61,934 nt of DNA from Shewanella hanedai (GTDB lineage: Bacteria; Pseudomonadota; Gammaproteobacteria; Enterobacterales; Shewanellaceae), in NCBI RefSeq assembly GCF_007197645.1, contig NZ_VKGK01000033.1, forward strand, positions 1 through 61,934, in the 5' to 3' direction. The translations under genes were made by a program, and so were the position numbers. Positions 42,932-52,651 of this stretch are shown here, in pieces (within the stretch, counting starts at the first letter, position 1; each line of letters opens with the position of its first letter). The notes below the pieces were generated by a model, which made no database searches, was not told the DNA's origin, and saw nothing but the letters and a program-made list of their open reading frames with translations.

Positions 42932-44881
42932 CTATAGTTGCCAGTTAATGCCTACAAATACTTGGCGACCGGCTTGTGGCATAAAGTCACTTTGATAATA
43001 AAGCTCATCAAACAAGTTAGTTGCTCTAACATAGAGCTCTAAATTGTCATGCAGTATTTGCTGGCTCACGCTGAAATCAACTAATGTGTAGTTGTTTAAT
43101 TGAACCCCTTTGCCATTCACTTGATCGATGATGCGTTCCGCATTTAAACGTGTCGTTAGACCAAATGAGAAATCATAGCTCGCTTGTAAACGTAGGTTAT
43201 GAGTAGGACGATATTGTAAACGTTCATTCGTTACACGATCTTCAGTATCGATATAACTATAAGCAAACGTTAATCCTAGGCTATCAAAATAACGATTAGT
43301 TAACTGTAAATCGACGCCCATAAAGCGATAGTCACCAATATTTTGCTCTTGGTTGTTGTCATCTTTAGCAATGTAATCATTAGCTTCAGTAATATAACTG
43401 CTGATGTCTAATTGGCTATCGAAAGGTAAAGTTTGCAGTAAACCAAGTTCAAACTGATTAGCGACTTCCGCTTTAAGGTTTATATTACCGCCATCAACCG
43501 CGTATAGATCACTGATCGATGGGTAACGTACTTTTCGTGCAAGACCGGTATGGATGCGGCTTGAGTCTGTGACTTGATAAAATGCTGATGCTTGTGCTGA
43601 AACATCTGTTTCACTATTAACATCACGATCATAATTATGCACAGCCGCACCTAAGCTGTAACCATATTTACCCTCGTCTTGATATTGATACTCTGCCGCA
43701 CCAGTATAAACAACGATGCTTTCATCGATATCGCCGGATCCGCCTTGACCACCACCTGAGCCCGATCCGTCTCCCCCTGCTTTAACACTGCGAAGTTTAT
43801 TTGTATGAGAGAACCAATCTTGTTTTTCCACAATGACAGACGTGGTCAACACAGCACCGTAATCAAATTCACTAATAAATTGAATGTTAGTGCCACTGAC
43901 TGTCGAAGTGCTTTCGACAATACTATTTAAATTATTCATTTTATGGTTATAGAAATTCTCAACCATATCTGTTTGGTTATAGTAAACAAAACCACGAACG
44001 GCATACTGCTCATTTATTTCATGTGCTGCGCCAAGTTGCATACTTTGTTCATTATAATCTTCAACTCTTGATGGGGCTTTTTTACGATCAACTGTGGGTG
44101 ATTTCCCCCACTCACCATCACGTTGGGTGTAGTTGGCCATCAGCTTAGTTGAATCATTAATAAAGTAACTACCTTGAGCATAATAGTTAGTTAGTTTTCT
44201 GTCCGAGTTAAAACGCACGTCACCGATTTGATTACGTGTATCTTCAAAATCATCTGACATGGGCGTGCCATCAGTTTCTTGATGCGTGACACTCATAATA
44301 CCTTGCCAGTTTTCACCAGAACCCGCCGCACTTATATCTGCATTGAGGGTATTGTCTGCTGCAGATTCAACTTTACCTGACAGTGATGATAAGTCATCAC
44401 CTTGTTTGGTAATAATGTTGATGACGCCAGCACTGCCGCCGGGACCATACAATACTGAACTAGGACCCACGGAGACTTCAACTTGTGCAATTTGATTCGT
44501 TGGAATAACACTTGGATCAAACTGACCATCTTCAGTGCTACTTGCAGGAACGCCGTTAATTAAAAAAGTAATGTGGCGAGTTTTTAAACCTCGAATATCA
44601 ACACGTGGGGTTGAATCTCCACCGACTCGTACATATACGCCTGGTACATTTTCGATCACTTGATCGAATGTTTGTGCACCTGATGCGGCGATCTCTTCAG
44701 CATCAATCACCCACTTAGTGGTGGACATTTCACTTGCTTGAAGATGTTGGCCTTTAACAACAATCACTTCAGCAATATCAAAAATGCGATCGCGTTCGAT
44801 GTCATCAGCTAAAGCTGGACAGGCCAATCCCATCGCAAGCGTTAGGCTACTTAAAGTGAAGATATTTCGGGTTGTAGACAT
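42932..44881 (-). CDS. TonB-dependent outer-membrane receptor
   Basis: A 649-residue receptor with a signal peptide (cleavage near PALA, residue 25). The plug domain spans about 38-155 (EVIVVKG, VPGVYVRVGGDSTPRVDIRGLKTRHITFLING, GPSSVLYGPGGSAGVINI) and a 22-strand-type barrel ends in NWQL. It would import a scarce nutrient (metal chelate, vitamin or oligosaccharide) with TonB energy. The substrate cannot be told from sequence. An unusual Gly/Ser-rich loop (GGDGSGSGGGQGGSGD, near residue 365) lies in a predicted extracellular loop. No Fur box was recognised upstream. It is transcribed alone, divergent from avtA. Confidence 0.9.
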   Translation of the reverse strand: MSTTRNIFTLSSLTLAMGLACPALADDIERDRIFDIAEVIVVKGQHLQASEMSTTKWVIDAEEIAASGAQTFDQVIENVPGVYVRVGGDSTPRVDIRGLKTRHITFLINGVPASSTEDGQFDPSVIPTNQIAQVEVSVGPSSVLYGPGGSAGVINIITKQGDDLSSLSGKVESAADNTLNADISAAGSGENWQGIMSVTHQETDGTPMSDDFEDTRNQIGDVRFNSDRKLTNYYAQGSYFINDSTKLMANYTQRDGEWGKSPTVDRKKAPSRVEDYNEQSMQLGAAHEINEQYAVRGFVYYNQTDMVENFYNHKMNNLNSIVESTSTVSGTNIQFISEFDYGAVLTTSVIVEKQDWFSHTNKLRSVKAGGDGSGSGGGQGGSGDIDESIVVYTGAAEYQYQDEGKYGYSLGAAVHNYDRDVNSETDVSAQASAFYQVTDSSRIHTGLARKVRYPSISDLYAVDGGNINLKAEVANQFELGLLQTLPFDSQLDISSYITEANDYIAKDDNNQEQNIGDYRFMGVDLQLTNRYFDSLGLTFAYSYIDTEDRVTNERLQYRPTHNLRLQASYDFSFGLTTRLNAERIIDQVNGKGVQLNNYTLVDFSVSQQILHDNLELYVRATNLFDELYYQSDFMPQAGRQVFVGINWQL

Positions 44882-45272
44882 TAATTTATTCTCGTTAGAC
44901 TTGGTTAGACTGTTATTGTTATATCCATTTTCGAGGCGATTATTAACATCTCACCAATATCGGTCAAGCTCCCAATGCCACAATAGGGATCTAAACGACC
45001 TATTACTCCCTTAAGTTGCAGTAAGTCACAGACAATAAGTCCACTTTAAAAATTTGCGCATATTAGCCATACTGAATTAAAGTAAAACAATTAACATCAA
45101 TACACGGTTAAGTATTGTTTAGATAAGATTACCATTCGACAAATCGAATTAAATAACTGATTAATAACACATTAAGCCTATGACAGTGATATTTAAATAT
45201 AAACCTTCGACATTTTTATCATGATATTGAACGGATTATATTGTCACACCATATTGGCCAAGGTGAGACATT

Positions 45273-45344
45273 ATGTCCTTCCGTATCAATGTGAGTAACA
45301 GACGTTTATCCAAAACTTTGATGCGCACCCGTTTCTTGCGCTGA
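45273..45344 (+). CDS. Possible short basic ORF or leader peptide
   Basis: A 23-codon ORF beginning MSFRINVSNRRLSKTLMRT and ending with TGA. AAGGTGAG lies 5-8 nt upstream. It is followed 20 nt later by another short ORF (17 codons, MRLSEFEKLINDRFPYL) with a GGAGGG ribosome binding site. Both lie upstream of avtA. Neither is recognised. They could be leader peptides or the remains of a decayed gene; evidence for translation is only the binding sites. Confidence 0.25.
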   Translation: MSFRINVSNRRLSKTLMRTRFLR

Positions 45345-45364
45345 ATAACTGGAGGGCGTAAGAG

Positions 45365-45418
45365 ATGAGATTGTCCGAGTTTGAAAAACTTATTAACGAC
45401 AGATTTCCTTATCTATAG
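45365..45418 (+). CDS. Possible 17-residue ORF with strong RBS
   Basis: MRLSEFEKLINDRFPYL followed by TAG, preceded by GGAGGGCG. The sequence looks like the N-terminus of a folded protein cut short by a stop, so a gene remnant is at least as likely as a functional peptide. Confidence 0.25.
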   Translation: MRLSEFEKLINDRFPYL

Positions 45419-45601
45419 CAAAGTGTGTCAGTTACCTTCAGCATTTAAGTGAATGCGGTGGAACAATTATTTTTCTATTTATTGACATATCTTTAATAAA
45501 GACAAAAATATTCCCTAAAAAGAGAGAAAATGGGTGCGTTTCTCGCTAAATATTGATACTACAGGCACTCTTAGCAATTGTCGTTTTCAGGTACAGCTTT
45601 C

Positions 45602-46864
45602 ATGCAGTTTTCAAAGTTTGGTGAAAAATTTAATCGTTACTCCGGTATTACCCGTTTAATGGATGATCTCAATGAGGGTCTTCGCACACCAGGGGCCATT
45701 ATGCTAGGTGGGGGGAATCCCGCGGCAATTCCGGCAATGCAGGATTATTTTCACAAGGCGACTGCTGAAATGCTCGAAAATGGCGAATTGGTTTCAGCCT
45801 TGGGTAATTATGATGGACCACAAGGTAAAAATACCTTCTTAACAGCATTAGCGGATCTGTTACGTGACACTTATGGTTGGGATATCAGTGAGAAAAACAT
45901 TAGCCTAACTAACGGCAGCCAGTGCGCCTTCTTCTACTTATTTAACTTGTTGGCAGGGAAACAATTAGATGGCAGCCACAAGAAAATCCTTCTACCACTG
46001 GCGCCTGAATACATAGGCTACAGTGATGCGGGTTTGGATGATGACATATTTGTTTCATATAGGCCTGATATCGAATTGTTGGATAACCGCATGTTTAAAT
46101 ACCATGTGGATTTTGAACAACTGGAGGTCGATGATTCAATCGCGGCTATCTGTGTGTCTAGACCCACCAACCCTACTGGGAACGTGCTGACCGATACAGA
46201 GATCTTCAAGCTTGATAAATTAGCTCGATCCAAAGGGATCCCCCTTATCATTGATAATGCCTACGGCACTCCCTTCCCTAATATTATCTTTGAAGAAGTC
46301 ACTCCATTTTGGAACAGTAACACCATACTGTGCATGAGTTTGTCTAAACTCGGGCTTCCTGGCGTACGCTGTGGCATTGTGATTGCCAATGAAGAAGTCA
46401 CTCAAGCACTGACTAATTTGAACGGAATTATCAGTCTCGCTCCCGGTGGATTTGGCCCAGCAATAGCCAAGCATATGATCGATTCTGGCGATTTACTGCG
46501 CTTGAGCGAGTCTGTCATTAAACCTTTCTACCTCGAACGTGCTGAGTTTGCAGTGAGCTTACTGCAAGAGTCTATCAGCGATGACCGCTTTAAAATTCAC
46601 AAACCTGAAGGTGCCATCTTCCTCTGGCTTTGGTTTGATGAGCTCCCTATCTCAACGATGGAATTGTATGAACGATTAAAAGCAAGAGGGGTATTGATCG
46701 TTCCAGGAGATTATTTCTTCTTTGGTCAGAAAGAGCAATCTGAGGAAAAATGGCAACATGCTCACCAATGTCTGCGCATGAACTATGTGCAAGATGAAAC
46801 CAAGATGCGTGATGGTATCGCAATTATCGCAGATGAAGTGATTAAGGCTTACGCTGAGACCTAA
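45602..46864 (+). CDS. avtA: Valine--pyruvate aminotransferase
   Basis: AvtA is a PLP enzyme that interconverts valine plus pyruvate with 2-oxoisovalerate plus alanine. It follows E. coli AvtA: MQFSKFGEKFNRYSGITRLMDDLNEGLRTPGAIMLGGGNPAAIP at the start, SRPTNPTGNVLTDTE, the PLP lysine in CMSLSKLGLPGVRCG, and a C-terminal FGQKEQSEEKWQHAHQCLRMNY. I choose the ATG at 45602 (420 residues), matching the family N-terminus, over a TTG 24 bp earlier. A heavily decayed second copy of the same gene lies at about 57790-58549. Confidence 0.95.
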   Translation: MQFSKFGEKFNRYSGITRLMDDLNEGLRTPGAIMLGGGNPAAIPAMQDYFHKATAEMLENGELVSALGNYDGPQGKNTFLTALADLLRDTYGWDISEKNISLTNGSQCAFFYLFNLLAGKQLDGSHKKILLPLAPEYIGYSDAGLDDDIFVSYRPDIELLDNRMFKYHVDFEQLEVDDSIAAICVSRPTNPTGNVLTDTEIFKLDKLARSKGIPLIIDNAYGTPFPNIIFEEVTPFWNSNTILCMSLSKLGLPGVRCGIVIANEEVTQALTNLNGIISLAPGGFGPAIAKHMIDSGDLLRLSESVIKPFYLERAEFAVSLLQESISDDRFKIHKPEGAIFLWLWFDELPISTMELYERLKARGVLIVPGDYFFFGQKEQSEEKWQHAHQCLRMNYVQDETKMRDGIAIIADEVIKAYAET

Positions 46865-46870
46865 TCAGCT

Positions 46871-47212
46871 TACTTGTCGGATAACAAGTTACTGAAGTCT
46901 CTTTTGAGTTGGGTTCATTAGACTAACTTTATATTTGAGTATTTTCTGGTAAAGCGCTACTTCATTGTTATCAATTGCCTACAGCAGGCAGAAGTGCAAA
47001 CACTTCTGTGACACACTGCAAGTACATCCATGTAAGTTCGGCCGTGACATCTGACCGCCATGGATGGTGGAAATGCCATAAAATGTATGGAACATTTTAG
47101 GCCCAGTCACGGACGGTCACAGCCGTATTTACACCTGTTATGATTTCGAGAAAGTTCTCTCTTCGATTAGAGTTTAAATGGGTTAGCCAAACGTATTTTT
47201 GGACAAAAACGT
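46871..47212. repeat. Dispersed repeat family R2, copy B
   Basis: Begins with ACTTGTCGGATAACAAGT just after avtA. It contains CAGCAGGCAGAAGTGCAAAC, an imperfect inverted repeat CATCCATG/CATGGATG around 47022-47063, and ends with TTTTTGGACAAAAAC (47196-47210). It shares these blocks with copies at 42488 and 47240. It is non-coding, although short spurious frames cross it. Confidence 0.65.
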
Positions 47213-47239
47213 GCTGACTTGCATGATCGCAAATTTTAA

Positions 47240-47517
47240 ATACCTTTTCCGGAATTGATTTCATTGGGCTGGATTGGTACTTGGGCAATTGAACTAATAT
47301 CATACCTAAATTGGTGTTTATTGCTTGCAGCAGGCTGATGTGCAGATACTTCTGAGGGACGCTGCAAATACAATCCCTGTAAGCTCGACGGTGGCATCCA
47401 TGCCACCAACGCCCTCACCCGCATCTACACCTGATTATTTATCTCTTCGATTTTACTTAAAGTGATGTGATCACATTTAGGTTCTTCGAGTAGCTAACTC
47501 ATTTTTGGACAAAAACT
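47240..47517. repeat. Dispersed repeat family R2, copy C
   Basis: A near-tandem relative of copy B: GCTTGCAGCAGGCTGATGTG, then the GGTGGCATCCATGCCACC inverted repeat near 47389-47406, a CTTCGATT block, and TTTTTGGACAAAAAC at about 47502-47516. This is diverged intergenic repeat DNA. Confidence 0.65.
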
Positions 47518-47968
47518 GGTTAGAACGTTAGCTCTAATTGACCTAATGTTGATTATAAAAAGTATCTTAATTTATCCAAAAATCCTTCTTTGAGCCGAAC
47601 AATCTGCCCTATTCTGATAAATTTTACTCAGACCCTAATTACACTGCAACAAATACAGAGTGACATCGCCATTAGCACTGAATTCGCTCCAGTCCACCAG
47701 CCTTAAACCTTGCTAAATAATTTTCCTTCTAACTGACGCCGTGCTATCGCAGACTTCTTCTATGAAAAGTCTGCTTGAGGATAATCACTTTTAAAGAAAG
47801 TAATGAGATCATCTTTTGATACCACATTTAACCCCGATTAAAACTGGTCATTGTGAACGTCCTATGAGCTAGCATGATAGAGGCTCCACTAAACAATAAT
47901 AAGTGCAACATAGACTGGGCATAAATTTGAACTTAGATAAGCAAAACTATATCGCCACCTTAATGACT
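47517..47968. other. Gene-free region downstream of the efflux operon
   Basis: About 450 bp between repeat copy C and the permease stop codon. A hairpin GCAGACTT/AAGTCTGC lies at 47749-47774. The minus strand has short open stretches broken by stops, possibly a decayed gene, but no family was recognised. Confidence 0.4.
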
Positions 47969-50470
47969 TTAAAGTTGCCGTAGCCCTTCACTAGGCTCCT
48001 GCTTAATAATTTTATTGCTTGGGATATAAGTGGCGATTAAGACCATAGCTATGATGAATATAGGTATGCCCACAAGCCCAATCATATAGCTACTACTCGC
48101 TATCACCATAGATTCAGTGAGCTGACTCACCAGACAAAGCGACAGTGATATCCCCAGAGTTAGACCCACAATCAGCTGTATACCTGCTTGCCCCAAGAAC
48201 AGCTTTATGACTTGGCTATTACTAGCACCCAGTGCACGCCGAGTTGCAATTTCCTGACTTCGCAGAGCAATACTATTAGCAGCAACGGCATAAATACCAC
48301 TGGCAGCGAGCACTAAGGCTACCAGACCACACCATAAAAAGATGTTGTTAACGGCGTTGACCAATAACATGGGTTGCGCAATCAAATTGTCATAGCTCTG
48401 CAGATGATAGATAGTGACGTCTGCGTCCATGCTTTTGATGGCTTGTATGAGTGCAGTTTCAGCCTGAGACTGAGTACCTGAATAGTGAATGACAATATTG
48501 ACGCCCCAACGATGCCTATCCATCATGCCATAACCGGTATGCTGAGCACTGGTCGATGCCATGGTTGAGCCATGCACACTGTCAGACACAATACCGATGA
48601 TGCTTCGCCACTCTGTTTGAAAGCCTTCACCATCAATAGTGCGGACGCGCTGACCAATGGCATCGCCATTGGGGAATAGGTCTCTGGCCATGGCGGCATT
48701 GATAATAACAGGGGACTCAGTGTTCGCGAGGTCGCCGCCTAAGTCACTGAGAGTAAAATCGCGGCCTTCTATTATTTTCATCCCAACGGTACGCCAGGCA
48801 TCACGACTGACAACTTCAAAATTCCACATTGGGTTTTCGTTAAATACAGCTGCTGCTTTGCCCTGAATTTCAAAATGAGAACTGCCGCCTCCCGTGCCGG
48901 GCAAACTGCTGAAATAGGCCAGACTATGAATATTGGGTCGCTGCTGTAATTCATCTTTTAAGCGATAGTAAAAATCATTGCGCTTTTTTCTGGCCTCAGG
49001 CGCGCCGTCATTCCAAGGGTAACTCCCCCAGGACAATCTTACCGCGGCGGTAATTCTGTTGTCTGTATCGACCCCATAATCGGCTTTTTGTGCCGAATAG
49101 CTGCTACAGAGCAGCATAGTGGCAACCACTAATACCACACAGGATAAGGTGATCTCTGTTACAACCAGTGCTTTATTGGCTCGCCCTGCCTTTTGTCCCA
49201 AAGCGCCACGGGTACCGTCTCTCAAAACAGCGTTAAAGTCTGCCGACAGTGCGCGCCAGGCAGGGAGCAAACCGGTTAGCAACACCATAAAGAGCAAGGC
49301 GATCAGTAGCACGATCATCGCGTCTGCGGCTAAACTCAGTTGCCACCAAAAAGGTCGCTCTCCATTGACAGCAAAAATCTGATCAAATGCGCTATTGGTT
49401 GCATCAACGCTCCAACTGGCGAGAAAAAATGCCACGAAGCCGCCCAGACAACAGATAAAGATACTTTCCCATAGCATTTGCAGCACCAAGCGCTTTCTCG
49501 GGATCCCCAAGGCGATACGTATCGCGACCTCTTTTATGCGTTCATTGACACGGGCCAAGAGTAAATTTCCCAGGTTAATACAGGTCAACAGTAAAATAAG
49601 CAGTACGACAATGAACATGGCAACAAAAACGGAATAATGATGATTTACCGCTTCATTGGTGAGCTTATAAGGAAAGGCTCTTATGTATCCCCCTGGGGAC
49701 GCCGCACGCCAGGAAAACTCTTGCGTTAGCGCTTGAAAATGTCGATGTAATATACCCCGCGCCTCCTGCTGAAACTGCACCAAGGAGACGTCCGGTTTTA
49801 AACGTCCAAACGCCCTTCGCTCATTGTCGTTTGAGGCTTGGGTAGCGTTAACTCTGTCTGCGGGAAAAGGCAGCCAGATTTGGGCAATGGCGGGAAAGGC
49901 AAATCCTTCTGGCATGACTCCGATGACACGTTTAGACATAGCCTCGACCTGTACCATCGTGCCGATAATATCGTAGTTGCCCGAAAATAGGCTTTGCCAG
50001 ATGTCGTGGCTGAGTACAATGACAGGTTCTGCGCCGCTATCAGAATCTTGTGGGTTAAAACCTCGCCCTAATATCGGCTGCACGCCGGCCACTTCAAAAA
50101 AATCCCATTCACCATAAGTGAGGTGAACTTTTCTTGAGCCAACCTCCAGGCTTACGCCGCTTATTGTTCTGACAATAGAAAGGTACAGACTCATCCCTTG
50201 TAGCAGCTCTGACTCTGCTTTTATCTGATTTAAATGGTAGGGATCTGCACCTTGTCCTCTGCCATGGGCATCATTAAATTCACCTTCAATGGCAATGAGC
50301 GGGGTATCACTGTTGAGGGTCAGCGGTGTAAAGATCAACTGGCTGAGTAACGAGTAGGTATACAGGGTCAACCCCAAACCGATGGCGACAATCAGTACCG
50401 AGGTCAGTGTAAATACGGGCTTTTTCAGTAACAGCCTGGCAGCGTATGTAATATCAATCCCTAAAGACAT
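47969..50470 (-). CDS. Duplicated MacB/FtsX-type ABC permease
   Basis: An 833-residue inner-membrane protein built of two repeated halves. Each half has a MacB-type periplasmic core domain after an N-terminal membrane segment (around residues 20-42 and 435-458) and a three-helix FtsX domain (about 285-405 and 715-825). The family signatures INLGNLLLARVNERIKEVAIRIALG and ALRSQEIATRRALGAS occur once per half. This two-halves-in-one architecture would work as a single-chain dimer with the ATPase encoded next to it. It is the last gene of a hydrolase-adaptor-ATPase-permease operon. The substrate is unknown; antimicrobial or lipid export is typical. Confidence 0.85.
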   Translation of the reverse strand: MSLGIDITYAARLLLKKPVFTLTSVLIVAIGLGLTLYTYSLLSQLIFTPLTLNSDTPLIAIEGEFNDAHGRGQGADPYHLNQIKAESELLQGMSLYLSIVRTISGVSLEVGSRKVHLTYGEWDFFEVAGVQPILGRGFNPQDSDSGAEPVIVLSHDIWQSLFSGNYDIIGTMVQVEAMSKRVIGVMPEGFAFPAIAQIWLPFPADRVNATQASNDNERRAFGRLKPDVSLVQFQQEARGILHRHFQALTQEFSWRAASPGGYIRAFPYKLTNEAVNHHYSVFVAMFIVVLLILLLTCINLGNLLLARVNERIKEVAIRIALGIPRKRLVLQMLWESIFICCLGGFVAFFLASWSVDATNSAFDQIFAVNGERPFWWQLSLAADAMIVLLIALLFMVLLTGLLPAWRALSADFNAVLRDGTRGALGQKAGRANKALVVTEITLSCVVLVVATMLLCSSYSAQKADYGVDTDNRITAAVRLSWGSYPWNDGAPEARKKRNDFYYRLKDELQQRPNIHSLAYFSSLPGTGGGSSHFEIQGKAAAVFNENPMWNFEVVSRDAWRTVGMKIIEGRDFTLSDLGGDLANTESPVIINAAMARDLFPNGDAIGQRVRTIDGEGFQTEWRSIIGIVSDSVHGSTMASTSAQHTGYGMMDRHRWGVNIVIHYSGTQSQAETALIQAIKSMDADVTIYHLQSYDNLIAQPMLLVNAVNNIFLWCGLVALVLAASGIYAVAANSIALRSQEIATRRALGASNSQVIKLFLGQAGIQLIVGLTLGISLSLCLVSQLTESMVIASSSYMIGLVGIPIFIIAMVLIATYIPSNKIIKQEPSEGLRQL

Positions 50471-50517
50471 AGGTTTTCCTTTACCTTAGTTATATCGCAA
50501 TAGTTATGCGGCAATCG

Positions 50518-51303
50518 CTATACAGCGACGGCAGACGTTTCAATGAGGGTTGAATTGATGGTGGCGTTATCCGAGGTCGGCTTATCAGCGATCAGTTGCC
50601 CATCAAAGACTTTGATTATTCGCTGGCTGCGAGCAGCAGAAGCAAGATCATGTGTCACCATGCAGATGGTGGCACCATCGTGATGTAATTCATCAAGCAG
50701 TGTCATTACCGCCTCGGCATTGTTAGAGTCGAGATTCCCTGTTGGCTCATCGGCAAGGATAATGGCGGGTTTGCCAGCTATCGCACGCGCAACGGCAACC
50801 CGCTGCTGTTGTCCACCGGAGAGCTGTGAGGGATAGTGGCCAGCACGATGAGTCAAATCGACTTTTTCAAGTGATGCAAGCACCATTTGCTGACGCTGGC
50901 GGTGACTGAGATCTGTTCTATAGGTCAACGGCAGCGCAATATTTTCTGCCACCGTTAAGTCACTGATCAAATTAAATGATTGGAAGATAAACCCAATCTC
51001 TTTATTCCTTATCCTGGCCCTTTCATCCTTATCAATACTGGCAGTATGGTGTCCAGCCAGTTGATACTGCCCACTTGATGGCGTATCGAGCAAACCGAGC
51101 AAAGAAAGTAGCGTGGATTTACCACAGCCCGACGGCCCGGTAATCGCCAGGTATTCTCCGGCAACAATGCTTAGATTGATATTGTTGAGGGCTTTGGTTT
51201 CGACTTCGTCGGTAACAAATACCTTGTTAAGGTCTTTTAGCTCCACTAATACCGCGGGTTTTTCCAGGTTCGTGACGGCTCTATTTTTGCTGCTAGTTTC
51301 CAT
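50518..51303 (-). CDS. MacB/LolD-family ABC transporter ATPase
   Basis: A 261-residue ATP-binding subunit. Walker A is GPSGCGKST (near residue 54), followed by a Q-loop FQSFNL, the signature LSGGQQQRVAVARA and Walker B ILADEPTGNLD. The sequence is typical of the LolD/MacB/SalX group that powers mechanotransmission-type ABC transporters. It sits 47 bp upstream of the duplicated permease gene and 19 bp downstream of the adaptor gene. Confidence 0.93.
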   Translation of the reverse strand: METSSKNRAVTNLEKPAVLVELKDLNKVFVTDEVETKALNNINLSIVAGEYLAITGPSGCGKSTLLSLLGLLDTPSSGQYQLAGHHTASIDKDERARIRNKEIGFIFQSFNLISDLTVAENIALPLTYRTDLSHRQRQQMVLASLEKVDLTHRAGHYPSQLSGGQQQRVAVARAIAGKPAIILADEPTGNLDSNNAEAVMTLLDELHHDGATICMVTHDLASAARSQRIIKVFDGQLIADKPTSDNATINSTLIETSAVAV

Positions 51304-51322
51304 TCAATGCTCCTTGGCGATG

Positions 51323-52579
51323 TTAATTGGTGATCCGAATTTGTGGATGTGTTTCCCAGCTCGAACTGTCTGACACTATGATACTATCGCCTTCCTTCAG
51401 GCCCTGTTCAATTTGGATATATTGACTGGACATATGGCCAAATTTCACTGGGAGTTTATTGGCATAGCTGCCTTCATGATCGATAAGGTAAATGCTTGCT
51501 TGATTGAAGCCATTGACGAACATAGGGCGCTTAACAAATAAGGTGTCACCTATTGTGGCAATTTCAATGACACCATCGACGGTGAGTTCAGGACGCACTT
51601 CTTTAGGGAGCGAGCCAAGCAGCTGGACATCAACTTGCACTGAGCTGTTAATCACGGCGGGGTCAATGCGTTGCACTACCCCAGCGATTTTACTGCTGCG
51701 GGTATCTAAGGTGACCTTTTGGCCAATGATCACGTCCTTAATTTGTTTCTCGGGGATCCTAAGTTCGGCAATATAGCGATCGCTTCTCGCCAGCATCGCT
51801 AAGTTAGTGCCTGCGCTGACTTGTTGACCTAATTCCATGGGCATCTCCTGCACGATGCTGTCCATGGTTGCTCTGACGTTCAAGCTGTCTACTTGCTGCT
51901 CAATTCGCTGCACGCTTTTGCGCATAATGTTGAGTCTGGCTTCACTGGCGTCAACTTGTGCGTGTAAGTTTTGCCGTCTTTTATCTAATCGTTGTTGTTG
52001 AAGTTGCCACCGCTGCCTAAATTGCATCACATCAATTTTGACCTCTTCATAGGCGATTTTTGAAATGACGTCTATATCTTGTGCTAGCAGCTTACTCAGT
52101 GCATCTAAGGTTAATTGAGCTTTGTCGAGATTGAGTTTTTCATTGATCACCGCGATTTCCTGATCTAAAAGATCAGACTCTAAGGAGACTTTCTGCGCCT
52201 GTGTTTGTGCTGCTAATGCCTTAAGTTCCCACTGAGATTCAGTTAACGCTTGTTGCAATTGTGGATTGCTTAGCGCCAGCAGTAAGTCGCCTTTTTTAAC
52301 GATAGCACCAGCTTTTCTCAGCACACGCTCGATTCGACCTGGAACATTAGTGGCTATCCAGCGGATATCTTCCGGTGCCAATACACCCGTGCCACGCACT
52401 GAAATATTCAAATCTCCTCGCTGCACAGTACCGATTAAAAAGCTGTCTCTACTTGCCAGAAATGAGGCACGACTTGTGTTAAACAAGAAAAATAAACCCA
52501 ATGTAACAACCACTAAGATAGCTATTAACTGAGTTGTTCTGGTTAACTTAGGTTTCTTATTTGGTCGAACGATATCCAT
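51323..52579 (-). CDS. HlyD/MacA-type periplasmic adaptor
   Basis: A 418-residue membrane-fusion protein. An N-terminal membrane anchor (residues about 16-33), a lipoyl-like half-motif (VPGRIERVLRKAGAIVKKGDLLLALSNPQLQQ), a long alpha-helical hairpin (about 105-215), the second lipoyl half (VRATMDSIVQEMPMELGQQVSAGTNLAML) and a beta-barrel domain are visible. It links an inner-membrane ABC pump to an outer-membrane channel, but no TolC-like gene is in the cluster. It lies between the hydrolase (72 bp) and ATPase genes. Confidence 0.88.
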   Translation of the reverse strand: MDIVRPNKKPKLTRTTQLIAILVVVTLGLFFLFNTSRASFLASRDSFLIGTVQRGDLNISVRGTGVLAPEDIRWIATNVPGRIERVLRKAGAIVKKGDLLLALSNPQLQQALTESQWELKALAAQTQAQKVSLESDLLDQEIAVINEKLNLDKAQLTLDALSKLLAQDIDVISKIAYEEVKIDVMQFRQRWQLQQQRLDKRRQNLHAQVDASEARLNIMRKSVQRIEQQVDSLNVRATMDSIVQEMPMELGQQVSAGTNLAMLARSDRYIAELRIPEKQIKDVIIGQKVTLDTRSSKIAGVVQRIDPAVINSSVQVDVQLLGSLPKEVRPELTVDGVIEIATIGDTLFVKRPMFVNGFNQASIYLIDHEGSYANKLPVKFGHMSSQYIQIEQGLKEGDSIIVSDSSSWETHPQIRITN

Positions 52580-52651
52580 AATCTACTCGATTCATCTTTT
52601 AGGTAGGTGTTTTCAGCTTGGTAAAAATGGTGATGTCTTTGCTGATCGTGG

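Larger units (their letters stand above)
44882..45601. other. Long divergent region between the receptor and avtA
   Basis: About 720 bp. It should hold both promoters. No Fur box or riboswitch was recognised. On the plus strand two short ORFs with fair ribosome binding sites lie at 45273-45344 (23 residues, basic) and 45365-45418 (17 residues). They may be remnants of a lost gene or leader peptides. Confidence 0.45.

Noticed and set aside
44882..45577. Fur box upstream of the TonB receptor
   Set aside because: No stretch close to the 19-bp Fur consensus was found, so iron regulation is not claimed.
47097..47424. Short frames within the R2 repeats
   Set aside because: They lie in diverged repeat DNA with no binding site or domain.
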